The position numbers were made by a program, and so were the translations under genes. From Ophioceras dolichostomum (Eukaryota; Ascomycota; Sordariomycetes; Magnaporthales; Ophioceraceae): a stretch of DNA of 64,000 bases. The stretch lies in contig PYST01000007.1 in NCBI GenBank assembly GCA_003049485.1, positions 124,001 through 188,000 on the forward strand, read 5' to 3'. A model generated the notes under the pieces. The model saw nothing but the letters and a program-made list of their open reading frames with translations. It was not told the origin of the DNA and did no database searches. This document shows, piece by piece, positions 22,953 through 32,759 of the stretch (positions are counted from its first letter, which is position 1; each line of letters opens with the position of its first letter).

Positions 22953-24173
22953 TCATGGCAAATATTCGAACCGGCCGCACCGTTGCTCGAGCCCTCCCCA
23001 CCCTCTCCAGCGCTCCACAACAGCCAACAGCCCGGTGAGCCTCACCAGCGCGCCCGTGAGGACGAGGAGGTGCATCCAGTTGTGGCTCTGTCCGAGGAGG
23101 TCGAAGCGCTTTGGGAACCACCGCTCGGGGATGCGTATGGCGTACACGGCCGCGCCGGAGAAGTTGACGGCCGCGAGCCCGAAGAAGCTCCCCAGCCCCA
23201 TCATGTCGTCCAGCTCATCCCAGCCCACGCGCCACAGGCCGTGCGCGATCGGCGCGAACAAGCTCGCGCCGAGGCCGGCGTACATGAGGAACCGCACCGT
23301 GCGGTACGTGGGCCGGCGGAACTTGGGCCGGAGGGTGAAGACGCCACACCCGACCGCCGTGGCGGTGAGGAAGACTAGGTGCCTGTTCCGCGTCCCGGGG
23401 TCGCAGCAGAAGCCGAAATGCGCGCCGGAGACGCCCACATGACGAGCACGATGCCCAGGTGGTCCAGCTCGTTGCCCAGCTTGTGCATGTGCGGGCTGTG
23501 GTCCGAGAAGGTGTGGAACATCGTCGAGAGGACGAAGCACACCACCACGCCGGCGTAGTAGGTGGCCAAGGCGAGGCCGTCGGAGAACCGCAGGCCGTCG
23601 GCCAGCCGGGCCAGGACGAAGAACTTCGCGAACAGGGCGACGAACAGCAGTGCGCCCAGCAGGTGAGACCAGATGTTGGCTGAGCGTGCAATGGTCAGCT
23701 CCAGGTCGCTAGTAGGTATGAACAAGGCTAGAGATCCAGTAGGGTGACAAAGTAAATACCCGTCTCATTATGGATGCGAAGTACGCTTCTCAACGACTTG
23801 GCGTATGAGAAAGAAGCTCGCCTTCCGGTTTGCACAGGTCAGTAACGCGTGTCCAACAACAAGGATCACTGATGACGTGCGTTTCAGTGCACGCTTTGCG
23901 AAGGCCAGGCAGGCGCTCACCGATACTCCGTTAGAATAAAATCGTTGTCTCGAGAAAAAAAAGCTGTGTCAATACCTCCTCTGACGAACCGGACGCGCCA
24001 GTTTCCAGATTACGTCGGGTAGTGTGCCAATGAGCTTTTTCTCTCCTTTGCCATGGAGCTATACTCAGACGGTCAGTTTATATCTTCAGGGCATCCTCAC
24101 GAAGCTGGGTGAACATACAGATCTCTGCCCAAGTGAGGAGTCGCTCCTCGGGAGGCGTTTCTTGGTCTGCCAT
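22953..24173 (-). CDS. Izh/PAQR (hemolysin-III family) membrane receptor with a frameshift
   Basis: Deduced exons are 24173..24119, 24058..23990, 23948..23921, 23821..23760 and 23679..22953. The protein opens MADQETPPEERLLTWAEI and carries family landmarks: PWQR, FILTEYRRAS, LRIHNETANIWSHLLGA, FHTFSDHSP, LDHLGIVLVMW, HFGF-CDP and a C-terminal SHNWMHLLVLTGAL, with seven hydrophobic spans. Fungal members relate to adiponectin receptors and affect zinc and sterol homeostasis. After LVMW (plus-strand position about 23436) the frame breaks: the conserved continuation GVSGAHFGF lies in the -1 frame, explained by loss of one G from a G run. Exon 2 also has an unusual 18-residue extension after PWQR, so its donor is uncertain. 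Either the gene is recently inactivated or this is a sequencing or assembly error. Confidence 0.75.
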
Positions 24174-24799
24174 GGCGGCTCTTGAAACCTGTCTAAAAAC
24201 GAGGTGAATTCCACCGACCGGTGAACGTCTTGCAAAAGAAGGAAAAGGAGGCTAACGGTGGAGGGAGGGAGTAGAAGAGGATAGAGAGCTTCGTGAGGCG
24301 GCGGATAGATTGATGCCCCACCACTGATTGCAGTGTGGTTGGTGGTCGTTTAGGTAACCAACCGTCATGCGACCTGGTCCTTTCACAGCGGCCAATTATC
24401 TTTCTGATCCTCTCTCCTCCAACACTTTCTTGACTATCAAGGGCGTAGTCCTCGATAGGCGCGCTGTGAAGTACAGGCTCACCGATTGCCTAATCCGTAC
24501 CAAGGAAACTCACAGAAAATGCAATATTAACCCTCGATGGACGTTATCGTTGCCGCCAGACGAATGCGTTTGGGCATGGGGGTCAGGGCTCCCAGACACA
24601 AGGCTTCAGCTCCCCGTTGCCAGAAGGGGGTTTTGGGGCTATTATGTTAGCAAGCCCCCTTCTCCTTCCCCTCCTTTTCAGATGGGGTGTGTCCTGGAAT
24701 TTTATGTTATCAATATGGTTCTTGTTCAGGGTCTTCCTCTGCATGTAGGGAAAGTCCTCGAAGACCCCAACGACGAAGAAGGATGCAGATGTATCTCAG
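24174..24799. other. Intergenic between the Izh gene and the pseudogene
   Basis: About 0.6 kb. An open frame through 24367-24927 continues into the pseudogene out of its coding frame and is not a gene. Eroded 5' parts of the pseudogene may lie here, but I could not recognise them. Confidence 0.4.
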
Positions 24800-25577
24800 A
24801 CAAGCAGCATCTCCCCCATACCCATCGCGTCGTACCGGGGCGAGCGGGCCGATCCCGAGTGCATAGACGTCCTGCAGGCCAACAGGGAGAAAGAGCAAGG
24901 GACAGCGTTCCTCGAAATACAGCTTAAGGTCATCGACAGGAAGCCTACCGGCGAGTTCGGGACGCCGGGGGACCAGCGGAGGTGGGGTCTCATCCTCCAG
25001 GTGTTCCGGGACCACCCGTTCCTGCTGGACGACCACGTGGCCCTGTCCCACAACAGCAGCTCCTCCTCTCACGGGGTATTCGATTGCATCCACATCAAGC
25101 CGGAGCAGCTCGTGGCCTCGCACATCCAGAACTGGCCGTCCAACGGCCTACCTCCTCCGCAACGTCGACGGCCTCGTGGTCGGCATGGTGCTCTAGCTGC
25201 TCGCCAACTTCTACTACGGCGGCATCCACGCCGCCGCCAACTGGGAACGACTACTTCCCGAGCGAGGCCGAGAAGTGAGTGGCTCTGGCGGGGGCTCGGC
25301 GGCCTCTACGTCGGCTTCTGCGGCGGGCTCTGGGTGGTGCTCAACTTCCTGGTTGTCAAGTTCCAGCGGCTCAACGACTTCTGGGAGAAGTGGATGGATG
25401 GGCACAAGACGCTCTGGGAGAGCTTCGCGCTCGGCGTGGTCGTGTTCGTGTGCGGCTTCAGTCTGGTCCTGGCCAGGGGCTTCATCGTCGTCGATGCTTT
25501 TATTAGCATTCGTGCGATGCCTCCACAAGCCTACATACCGTACCCCTCAGTGGTCTGATATCTTTCCACACCTGTAG
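24800..25577 (+). pseudogene. Decayed gene for a fungal multi-pass integral membrane protein
   Basis: Conceptual translation in shifting frames gives a continuous membrane-protein-like sequence: IPIASYRGERADPECIDVL, LILQVFRDHPFLLDDHV, then NFYYGGIHAAA, NDYFPSEAEK, WLWRGLGGLYVGF, FALGVVVFVCGF and a C-terminus PQWSDIFPHL, the usual kind of ending of this uncharacterised fungal family. Lesions are an extra C at about 25148, an in-frame TAG at 25194-25196, an extra G at about 25245, a 4-nt tandem duplication (AGTG) at 25274-25281 and an extra ATAC at 25535-25538. The 5' end is not recognised; what precedes 24800 may be lost or diverged. The function of the parent family is unknown. Confidence 0.75.
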
Positions 25578-25730
25578 TTGTGAACTACTTGGCATCTGCC
25601 CTCCTTTTAAACTATGGGTATTATCATCAATCGCTCTTCCGTCATATGCCGATCTGAGAGCCTTGAACGTGGGCCACAAGAGATCACTGTGACCTAACTA
25701 CGGCGTTGTTGCGACCTCGCGATGACCTCT

Positions 25731-27762
25731 CTACGACGACGGCGCCGGAAGTCCCTCAATCCCCAGCTCTTCGCTACGCCGCCGCACCTCGTCGATGGCG
25801 ACCGTCACGTCCGTGACGCCAGGGTTCTGGAATTGCCAGGTTAGGCAGACGTCGAGCGCCTTGGTCATCCACCTGCCGGGCTTGACGCCCAGCGCCGCGG
25901 ACAGCCGCTTGCCGTCCACGAGCCGCTTGACCGACGGCGCGTCGAGCACGTCCAGCGCAGCTAGGTAGTCCAGGAATTTCTGCCAGCCGACGAGCACGCT
26001 ATCCCGGCCTAATTTTGTAATCAAGTTTGTGTGCGTTAGTAGTCATTGGAAATTCCGCCTCCTTCCAGGAGGGCGGCCTGTGATGCGGCAGATGAAGGTG
26101 AAGCCAGGTAGCATAGGTTGCGTTGGTTGGTACACTTACTCTCAGCCGATCCCGGGACGCTGTTCTGCATCACATCCAGCAAAGCCAGCGCCAGGACCTG
26201 CAGTCTCCAGTTCCCAGTGCGGGTATCCCACCCCCTCACGGCCATCGCAAACCTTCCGCGGTTCTCGAGGGCCGCCGATGCAGGCGGGAGGACCTCCTCT
26301 GCCTCGTGCGAAGCCTTCTTGAGCTCCTCGATGTCGGCCCTGTTGCGGTGCGTCGCCGTGATGATGTCGCACAGCTTGTTGGTCGCCTTGATGCCGCCTT
26401 GCGCGGCGAGCGTCGCGACTGGCAGCGTGTGCGTCCCTCGGGTGGGCCGCTCCGGTATGCTGTTGCCGAGGGCTTCGTAGGGCAGGACGGCGGTGAGGAC
26501 CCACGCGAAGTAGGCGTCTTCTTCCGTGCGCACGAGGACGTTGTAGATGGAGCCTGGGGTCCGGTTGCCGGAGAGGTGGAAGAGGCACTCGTAGGCGGAG
26601 CTCCAATTGGCGATGGACGGGGTGGGCTGGTCGGTGCGGCTGGGGTCGGTGAAGATGGTGTGGTAGAGGCCCAGGCGGTCGATTAGTCGTAGAGAGTCTC
26701 TTGCGTTTTTGTCTAGAGAAAAAGAAAGAGGTGTTTTAGTAACGTGCTTATGACTGTAGGGGTTTGCGTGCCGGCTGAGCCTGCAAAGAAGCAGGAGAAC
26801 TTACGCTTCAGCATCTTTTCTATCTCGATACCAACCCGTTCCCGGGTTATCTTCTCTGTGAGCGCATCTAGCACGCGGGGGTCACGCATGGTCTTCTCGA
26901 CATTCTCATCGATGGTGAAGCCCAGGCGCGTCGCAAACCTGATAAGTCTGAGGACGCGCAAGGGGTCATCCATGAATGTCTGGAAAGGCTCCATCGGCGT
27001 GCGAATTATCTTCGCCTTCATGTCCGGCAGGCCGCTGGTGAAGTCCTCAATCTCACCCGTGTTGAGGTTGTAAAACAGGGCGTTGATGGTGGCGTCTCGG
27101 CGCACGGCGTCCTCATGGGCGGTGCCGAACTCCATCTGCGGCGTTCGGCTGTGATCCGCGTACGTCTCCTTGCGCAGGTTGACAAAGTCGACCTCGATAC
27201 CGAAGATCGTGGTCGCCACCGTCTCCAGGTGCTTGGACTTGTCCGGGTTGGCGGCCACCGTGTGCAGGTTGCCGATGTCCCCGGGCGATATGCCATGCTT
27301 CTCCACGTTGGCGGGGGAGCTGCAGAAGTCGACGAGTCTGCGCGTAAACGCTTCCCCTGTCATTGTGTTTATGGCGACATCGATGTCGTGGCTCTCGATG
27401 CCCAGCAGCTTGTCGCGCACCCAGCCACCAGCCCATCGGAGCACGACCGGCTCGCCAGGGGTGCCGGACGCGGCGGGGACGCCACCGGGATGTTGTTTGC
27501 TTCCGTCGCCATTGTCTCCAGAGGCCACACTCCTGGCCTCAGAGTCGGAGCCGGAAGCAACGCCACCACCACCAGACTTGTCAATGTGTGCCGCGACATC
27601 GAGCAGCAATCCCTTGAACTGCTTCTCGCGCGGGTTGAGTTGGATAGCGCGCATGCCTGGCGGCGGCGTCTGGGCTCCGTCCCAAAACAGGTCCAGTTTT
27701 CGTTTCATGCGCCGGTTCAGCGCTGGCCAATACAGTAGCGGTTTGTGGCAGAGACGAAACAT
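25731..27762 (-). CDS. CCA1: CCA-adding tRNA nucleotidyltransferase
   Basis: Exons 27762..26805, 26712..26140 and 26008..25731 give 602 residues. It adds CCA to tRNA 3' ends in the cytosol, nucleus and mitochondria. It has the class II fold: GGWVRD at 112-117, metal-binding DID at 126-128 (SHDIDVAINT), VDFVNLR at 191-197, RRDATINAL at 221-229 and DDPLRVLRLIRFA at 265-277. A Gly/Ser-rich insertion occupies about 63-100, before the catalytic core. The first Met precedes a short basic, hydrophobic stretch and MKRKLDLF follows at residue 19, so two starts could give mitochondrial and cytosolic forms, as known for yeast Cca1. The first intron has an alternative AG near its donor; the distal acceptor keeps the conserved KNARDSLRLIDRLGLY segment. 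Confidence 0.93.
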
Positions 27763-30700
27763 GCGTTCGTGAACCGAAAGTTTAATCCATCATCCTTGAA
27801 GAGAGAGACGTTTGCACATGAATTTGAGGTGCCGGGATGAGCCCAAGACTGTCCGTGGTGAGTCCTGAAACTGGGACGCTGTACGTGCTGGTGGTGATTG
27901 TGACTCTTCAGACTGAATCATCACAACTGTGATTCGCCGACATGATGAAGCAGTGCTCAGATACCGGAAATGCACAGTGAAGCACCCCTGTGATTCGGCT
28001 GATTCCGCCTAGATTTAGGGCAAGATCAACTGAATAAGTACAGTGTGCAGAACTGTGGTGCGGAGCCTCTCTCGCTGGCCGCCTCTAAATCCTCGCATCT
28101 CGAACCCCAAAAACTGTTCTTGGAACGGCATGGTAGTTAAAATTCGGATGCATTATCGGACCTCTGATGGGGATTTTAGCCATCCAAGTTTTCAACCGAA
28201 CTTCTATTCACTCCTCTAATTTCTTGAGGTGAGCATCTCGACGCTAGTTAACATCCTCGACCTGAGGAAGCCTTCACTCTCCACACTTTGGGGTGGGATC
28301 GGTTGCCCTCGCCGCCAACTTCATCGCGGCACAGACCGATGGACAGATCACCCTCGACTACCAGATGAAAACAAAGTCCAAGCCCGTATTAATGCCATCT
28401 GAGGTGTAACTCGAAGCGAGGGGCGAGCCTTTAAGGCTGACCCGGAAGTGTAATACTGCGTCCACTTCCAGCTCAACAGAAGAAGGCAAGACGAACCTGT
28501 CAGGACGAAGTAAGCCGGAATTGCTAGCTCCTGCACCCCGCTTCCGTTTTCACCTTACTATCAGAGAGTACACTGGTAATCACAACCTTCATCGGATGAC
28601 CCAATCTCTAGATGAGGAACCTCTCCCCCGTGCCAGCGCGGCTGAGGTTAGGCGTGTGCTCTGACCTGGCGCGGCCAGGGAGGTTTGCTTTGCTGAAATG
28701 CGATTTCCGAGAATTTCCCTGTCTTGTTCGCGATCGAAGGAAGACCACCAAACGAGGCCGTCATCACGGCTGCTTCAAAGTGTCTATCCGTCTTGGCCAA
28801 GACAGAAGAGCCGAGGCTTTGGCGCAGGTCGAGTTCGATGTCATGAGACCGAAGAGTCGAAGACGTCGAGGCGGGCCCATCGCCGTTCGGGGCTTGGGTC
28901 GCGACGAAGTCCCCCATGTTTCCCCTACCCAATACTCTGTTATCCCGTTCGCCTATTTGTGACGGTTACGTACTAGACTCAAAAATCAAGCATAAAACGG
29001 CTTGCCAGGTTGTTTCCACCCAGAGGTCTGGTCTCGCCCTCTTACCCAGCCTCGGTCGTTTTGGCTGTGCTCCCGGGCAATCCTTGCCGGGCAGTAACAG
29101 GCTCTGCCCTGCTTCTGCTTGCCGTACTTCCCCTGCTCGAGTCCACTCTCCGGGACGCACGCTCACGGCATTACTCAGATCCGCAGGGCTTCCAAACAGT
29201 GGTGAATTTGGGACTTTTTGGATCTTGAACTTCTGATCACATTTCCCCCCCTCTGGACGTCCATCGCATTCATAAGGAAAAGTCCTTTTTTGCTAGTGAG
29301 TCTCCCGGCGCTCCACCGGCCTTGTCCCAATGCTCACTGCAATTCGCATCAACAAGTGCGCTCAAATCTTGTCCCGACAACTTGGACTTCCAGCCTAGCC
29401 AATTGCACCTATTGCGGACCTACTCCCTCGTAAGGGTGTGGCTGGCGTCTTTATGTGCATACCTACCTACCCAGTCTCCGGGCTCTGGTGAAGATCTCGG
29501 TGAGGCAGTTGATGAGCTACGTCTTCATTTTTACGTCAGCATGGATCCCCTTTGCTCTGAAACGTTTTCTCCTCTTCCTTATCCGTACCTTACCTATTGA
29601 GGCAGTAGTGACCCTACATCATGTCGCACACTCGAGACAGCTGCGCCTCGTGTCCACAGAGATTCTACGTTGTATATACACCGGGACCTGAGGCGAATGC
29701 AACTTGACCAGAAGTACCCTTGCGACTTAGTAGTGCACCCCGAGCACACAGAAAACACAGGACGGGCACCGTCCGTGAGTCGGCAAATCGGCAGCAAACA
29801 TCCCGCTACAGAGCATTGAGAAACAGTCGAGCAGTGCGATTGGTCCAGCAACTTCGGATGGGGCTTAAAACGATGCTAAGCTGGAGTGGAGATCTACAAC
29901 ATGATTTTCAGATCGGCAGCTGGGCTACAACTCTTGTCCCTCGTTCTTGTCTTCACAACATTAACCTCCCCTGACCTTCTCGCCGACCATGCCTCGCACC
30001 TCCTGCCGTTGCCTCCTGCCGCCGCAGCATGCAACATCACCCATTGGACGGGCCTCGTTTGCCTCGACGTCAGGTCAAGCAGTTGCATGCGCCTTGGCGT
30101 TCTCGGACCTCGGCCCTGCAGCTGCTACAAGGGGAAAAAGAAAGAGACAGCGCTCTAGCTATGCCAATCGCGGCCGTCCGAGACGGATGGCATGTTTGGC
30201 AACTTCGGCCGCTTTTCTCTTGTTCCTCTGCCGGGGACGAAAGTGAACGGCAAGGTTCTCCTCCACTGCTGTTGTTGCTTGCCTGCCGTTCGTCGACTGT
30301 CGAGGCTGTTGCCGCAGGAAACCAAGGACAGCCAGTCAATAGTATCATGTTAGACCAGGAACGAGGCTTCTTCACCTTAACGCCGACCTACCTTACTCCA
30401 GCCCAACAGCCTTAAGCAAGCTAGCTACCGGTAGCCCGTACTCGAGGCTCTCGCCTCTCACCCTCCTCCCACACCCCGCAAGGCAGTGCCTTGGGACCCC
30501 AAAGCTGAGATGATGGCCAACTAGGCCGGAAAGGAAGAACGCCGGCCTTGCACATCAGCCAGTTCTCTCTCTTTTCCCCCCATCTCCTTCTCTCCATCTG
30601 ATCCCTATAGAGTCCTGTGAAGCAAGAGAGGGCCCCTGCATGTCTCGTCGAAGAAGCATTCGACCTCGGATACGGGCAAACCCTGCCCCCCTCGTGTGGA

Positions 30701-30990
30701 CCTTCTTTCCTTTCGTCGCCCCACCCACATCTGCATTACATGCACGCACCAGAGATCGCTGGGACCACGGACAAGGATGCCAGGATTTACATGATCGCCA
30801 TCGCCCCGCGATCTGCCTGCTTATGCCCCTTTCGCCGCCCCTGGCTCTGTTTTCAAGGTACAAACACCGAAAAAGCTTGACGTGACAGGTTTTTCATCAC
30901 ACTCTTTCTGCGCTTCTGCACGAAGCTGTCTGGGCCGCAGCGTCAGAGCCGCTTCAAACTAAGCTCATCACGGCAGCGTTGCCGAGAAAA

Positions 30991-31017
30991 AGCTTGGCCA
31001 GCTTGGCCAGCTTGGCC
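30991..31017. repeat. Three tandem copies of AGCTTGGCC
   Basis: Three perfect 9-bp units in a row, in the intergenic region about 900 bp before the GEgh16-like gene. Each unit contains the near-palindrome AGCTTGGC. No function is evident. Confidence 0.85.
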
Positions 31018-31722
31018 TGGAGAAACGGCAGGACGAAGACACGGACAAGACCTATCAACGGGCGTTATCGTTCTCTCCTCCTTTCTGTTGGTCTTTTCTT
31101 GATGTTGATGCTAGACAGCAGAGCATACTCACTCATGAGCGTATACACGCTGTATGTCTCGGCGTAAGTGTGGACACACAAGGCAATGACCTCTTGAGTG
31201 GGAAACTCTGCGCAAGACACGAAGCGGGGACCCACCTGAGACTGCAGTGACATCCCGTAGCCAGCGGGGCATCAGACTCGAGCGACGAATCGCAACGCCG
31301 CTGCTGCCCCAAATTTGTTTCCACCCTAGCCTTCCCTCTTCCGCTTCACCTCCTCCGCCCTCAACCCTTCTGGCTCACCGCGTGCGTGCCAGCTATAGAT
31401 CGTCTTCGCGGCTCTTCCCTGCTTTTGGAAGGGCTGAATAGAACATCGCGGCGCTAAGCATCCGTCCTCTCCGGGAACATGTTTGGCTTGGCTGTTTGGA
31501 GTTTGAAGCCCTCAACCTGGCTGCACACCCCCTTGCTACTGAGGGCAAACCCCAGAACGGGATCCTATACTCATCTTCTGCGCCGTACTTCCTTTTTCAG
31601 TCATGCTTTGACGATTGGTCTCAGCTTCTCGAGGATGGGGGAGGGTGACGAGCGTCATGGAACAGAGGGAAGAAGAAGGGAAAGAAGAAGAGATGGGCGG
31701 GAATGCATCCGCAGCCAAACGT

Positions 31723-31730
31723 GTATATAA
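31723..31730 (+). promoter_or_regulatory. TATA box of the GEgh16-like gene
   Basis: TATATAAT lies 188 bp before the start codon and is followed by a pyrimidine-rich, TC-dominated leader (31740-31870), the usual fungal core-promoter layout for a strongly regulated gene. Confidence 0.55.
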
Positions 31731-31910
31731 TCGGCGTTTCCTTCCCTCCCAACACACTCTTCTTCTTCCTTCCCTCATCATCATCATCATCTCAACAGCA
31801 CTCAGCCTTCTCTTCTTCTGCCCTTCCCTCTCTTCGCTTTCAGAACTTCAGTCTTTTTTCCTGCCGGACAGGTATTTTTAATCACAATCCTTCTTCACAA
31901 AGTCTTCAAA

Positions 31911-32759
31911 ATGTACATGAAGAGCGCTGTTGCTATCGCCCTCCTGGCGGCCGCCGACTTGGTGGTCGGCCACGGCGCCATCATCAAGGCTACCGGCAAC
32001 GCCGGCGGTGAGGGTATGGCTCTCGGCATCGACACGGCCACCCCCCGCGACGGGACTCGGAGGGACCCCTTCCAGCAGGACTCCACCCGCTTCAAGGGCA
32101 ACCAGGCCGACACCTTCGGCGAGACCGTTGGCGCCGGCGATAACCAGCTTGAGGCTGGCACCAAGGCCATCATGGCCGAGACCGGCCAGCAGCTGCCTCA
32201 GATCACCCCCGGTGGTGAGGTTCAGATGACCCTGCACCAGGTCAACGCTGACGGTGGCGGTAAGTTTTGACACTTCATCCTATACACTCACGCCTCGCGG
32301 CATGGTCCCTAGCAATAGATGCTGACGAGTGAATAATCCCTCCTCTCTCAAGGCCCCTACACCTGCGAGATCAACGCCGACGGCACCGGCAACAGCTTCC
32401 AGGCCATCGACGTCACCACCACCCCTCCCGGCCAGAACTCGCGCAACCGGAACGGCGCCATGACGGACTTCCCGCTCACCGCGGCCGTGCCCGCCAACCA
32501 GCAGTGCACGGGCACCGTCGCCGGCCAGGAGAACGTCTGCCTGGTCCGCTGCATGAACGCGGCCCGCGCCGGCCCCTTCGGCGGCGTCGTCCCCGTCCAG
32601 ATGGCCGGCGCTCAGACGCCCGCCCAGGCCCGCCGCGCCCTCGCCCTGAGTGTCAAGAGGTCCGAGGAGACCCTCCACAACCTGAGGAAGCGCGCCAACA
32701 TCAACGACATCAGCGCCGAGGAGCTCGCCGAGCTCCGGGCCGATGGCGAGGAGATCTAA
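31911..32759 (+). CDS. Secreted GEgh16/Gas1-like protein
   Basis: Exons 31911..32259 and 32353..32759 give 251 residues. Residues 1-20 form a signal peptide (lysine, then AVAIALLAAADLVVG), with likely cleavage before His21-Gly22. The body is rich in Gly, Thr and Asn and has the family patterns GNAGGEGMALGIDT, PGGEVQMTLHQVNADGGGPYTC and VAGQENVCLVRCMN followed by AGPFGGVVPVQMAG. Members include barley powdery mildew Egh16 and the Magnaporthe appressorium proteins Gas1 and Gas2, linked to host penetration but biochemically undefined. The C-terminal 40 residues are charged and contain two Lys-Arg sites. The gene sits alone between the two gene-poor stretches of the middle of the window and has a clear TATA box. 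A role in infection is inferred from the family only. Confidence 0.88.

Larger units (their letters stand above)
27763..31910. other. Long intergenic region upstream of the GEgh16-like gene
   Basis: About 4.1 kb with no supportable gene. Several frames of 80-128 codons exist on both strands (for example 28612-28962, 28648-28932, 30029-30415) but show no family resemblance. A 90-codon frame ending at 30158 has a hydrophobic N-terminus and was considered and rejected. A 9-bp tandem repeat lies at 30991-31017 and a TATA element at 31723. Confidence 0.5.

Noticed and set aside
24367..24927. 186-codon frame just before the pseudogene
   Set aside because: It enters the pseudogene in the wrong frame and its first part shows no coding character.
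28290..28400. Short gene-like stretch (VGSVALAANFIAAQTDGQITLDYQ) in the 4-kb intergenic region
   Set aside because: Only about 37 codons, no ATG or splice context, and no recognisable family; it could be a relic but cannot be supported.
29886..30158. 90-codon frame with a hydrophobic N-terminus and several Cys, like a small secreted protein
   Set aside because: Neither the promoter nor the composition supports it, and short signal-like frames occur by chance in AT-balanced DNA.
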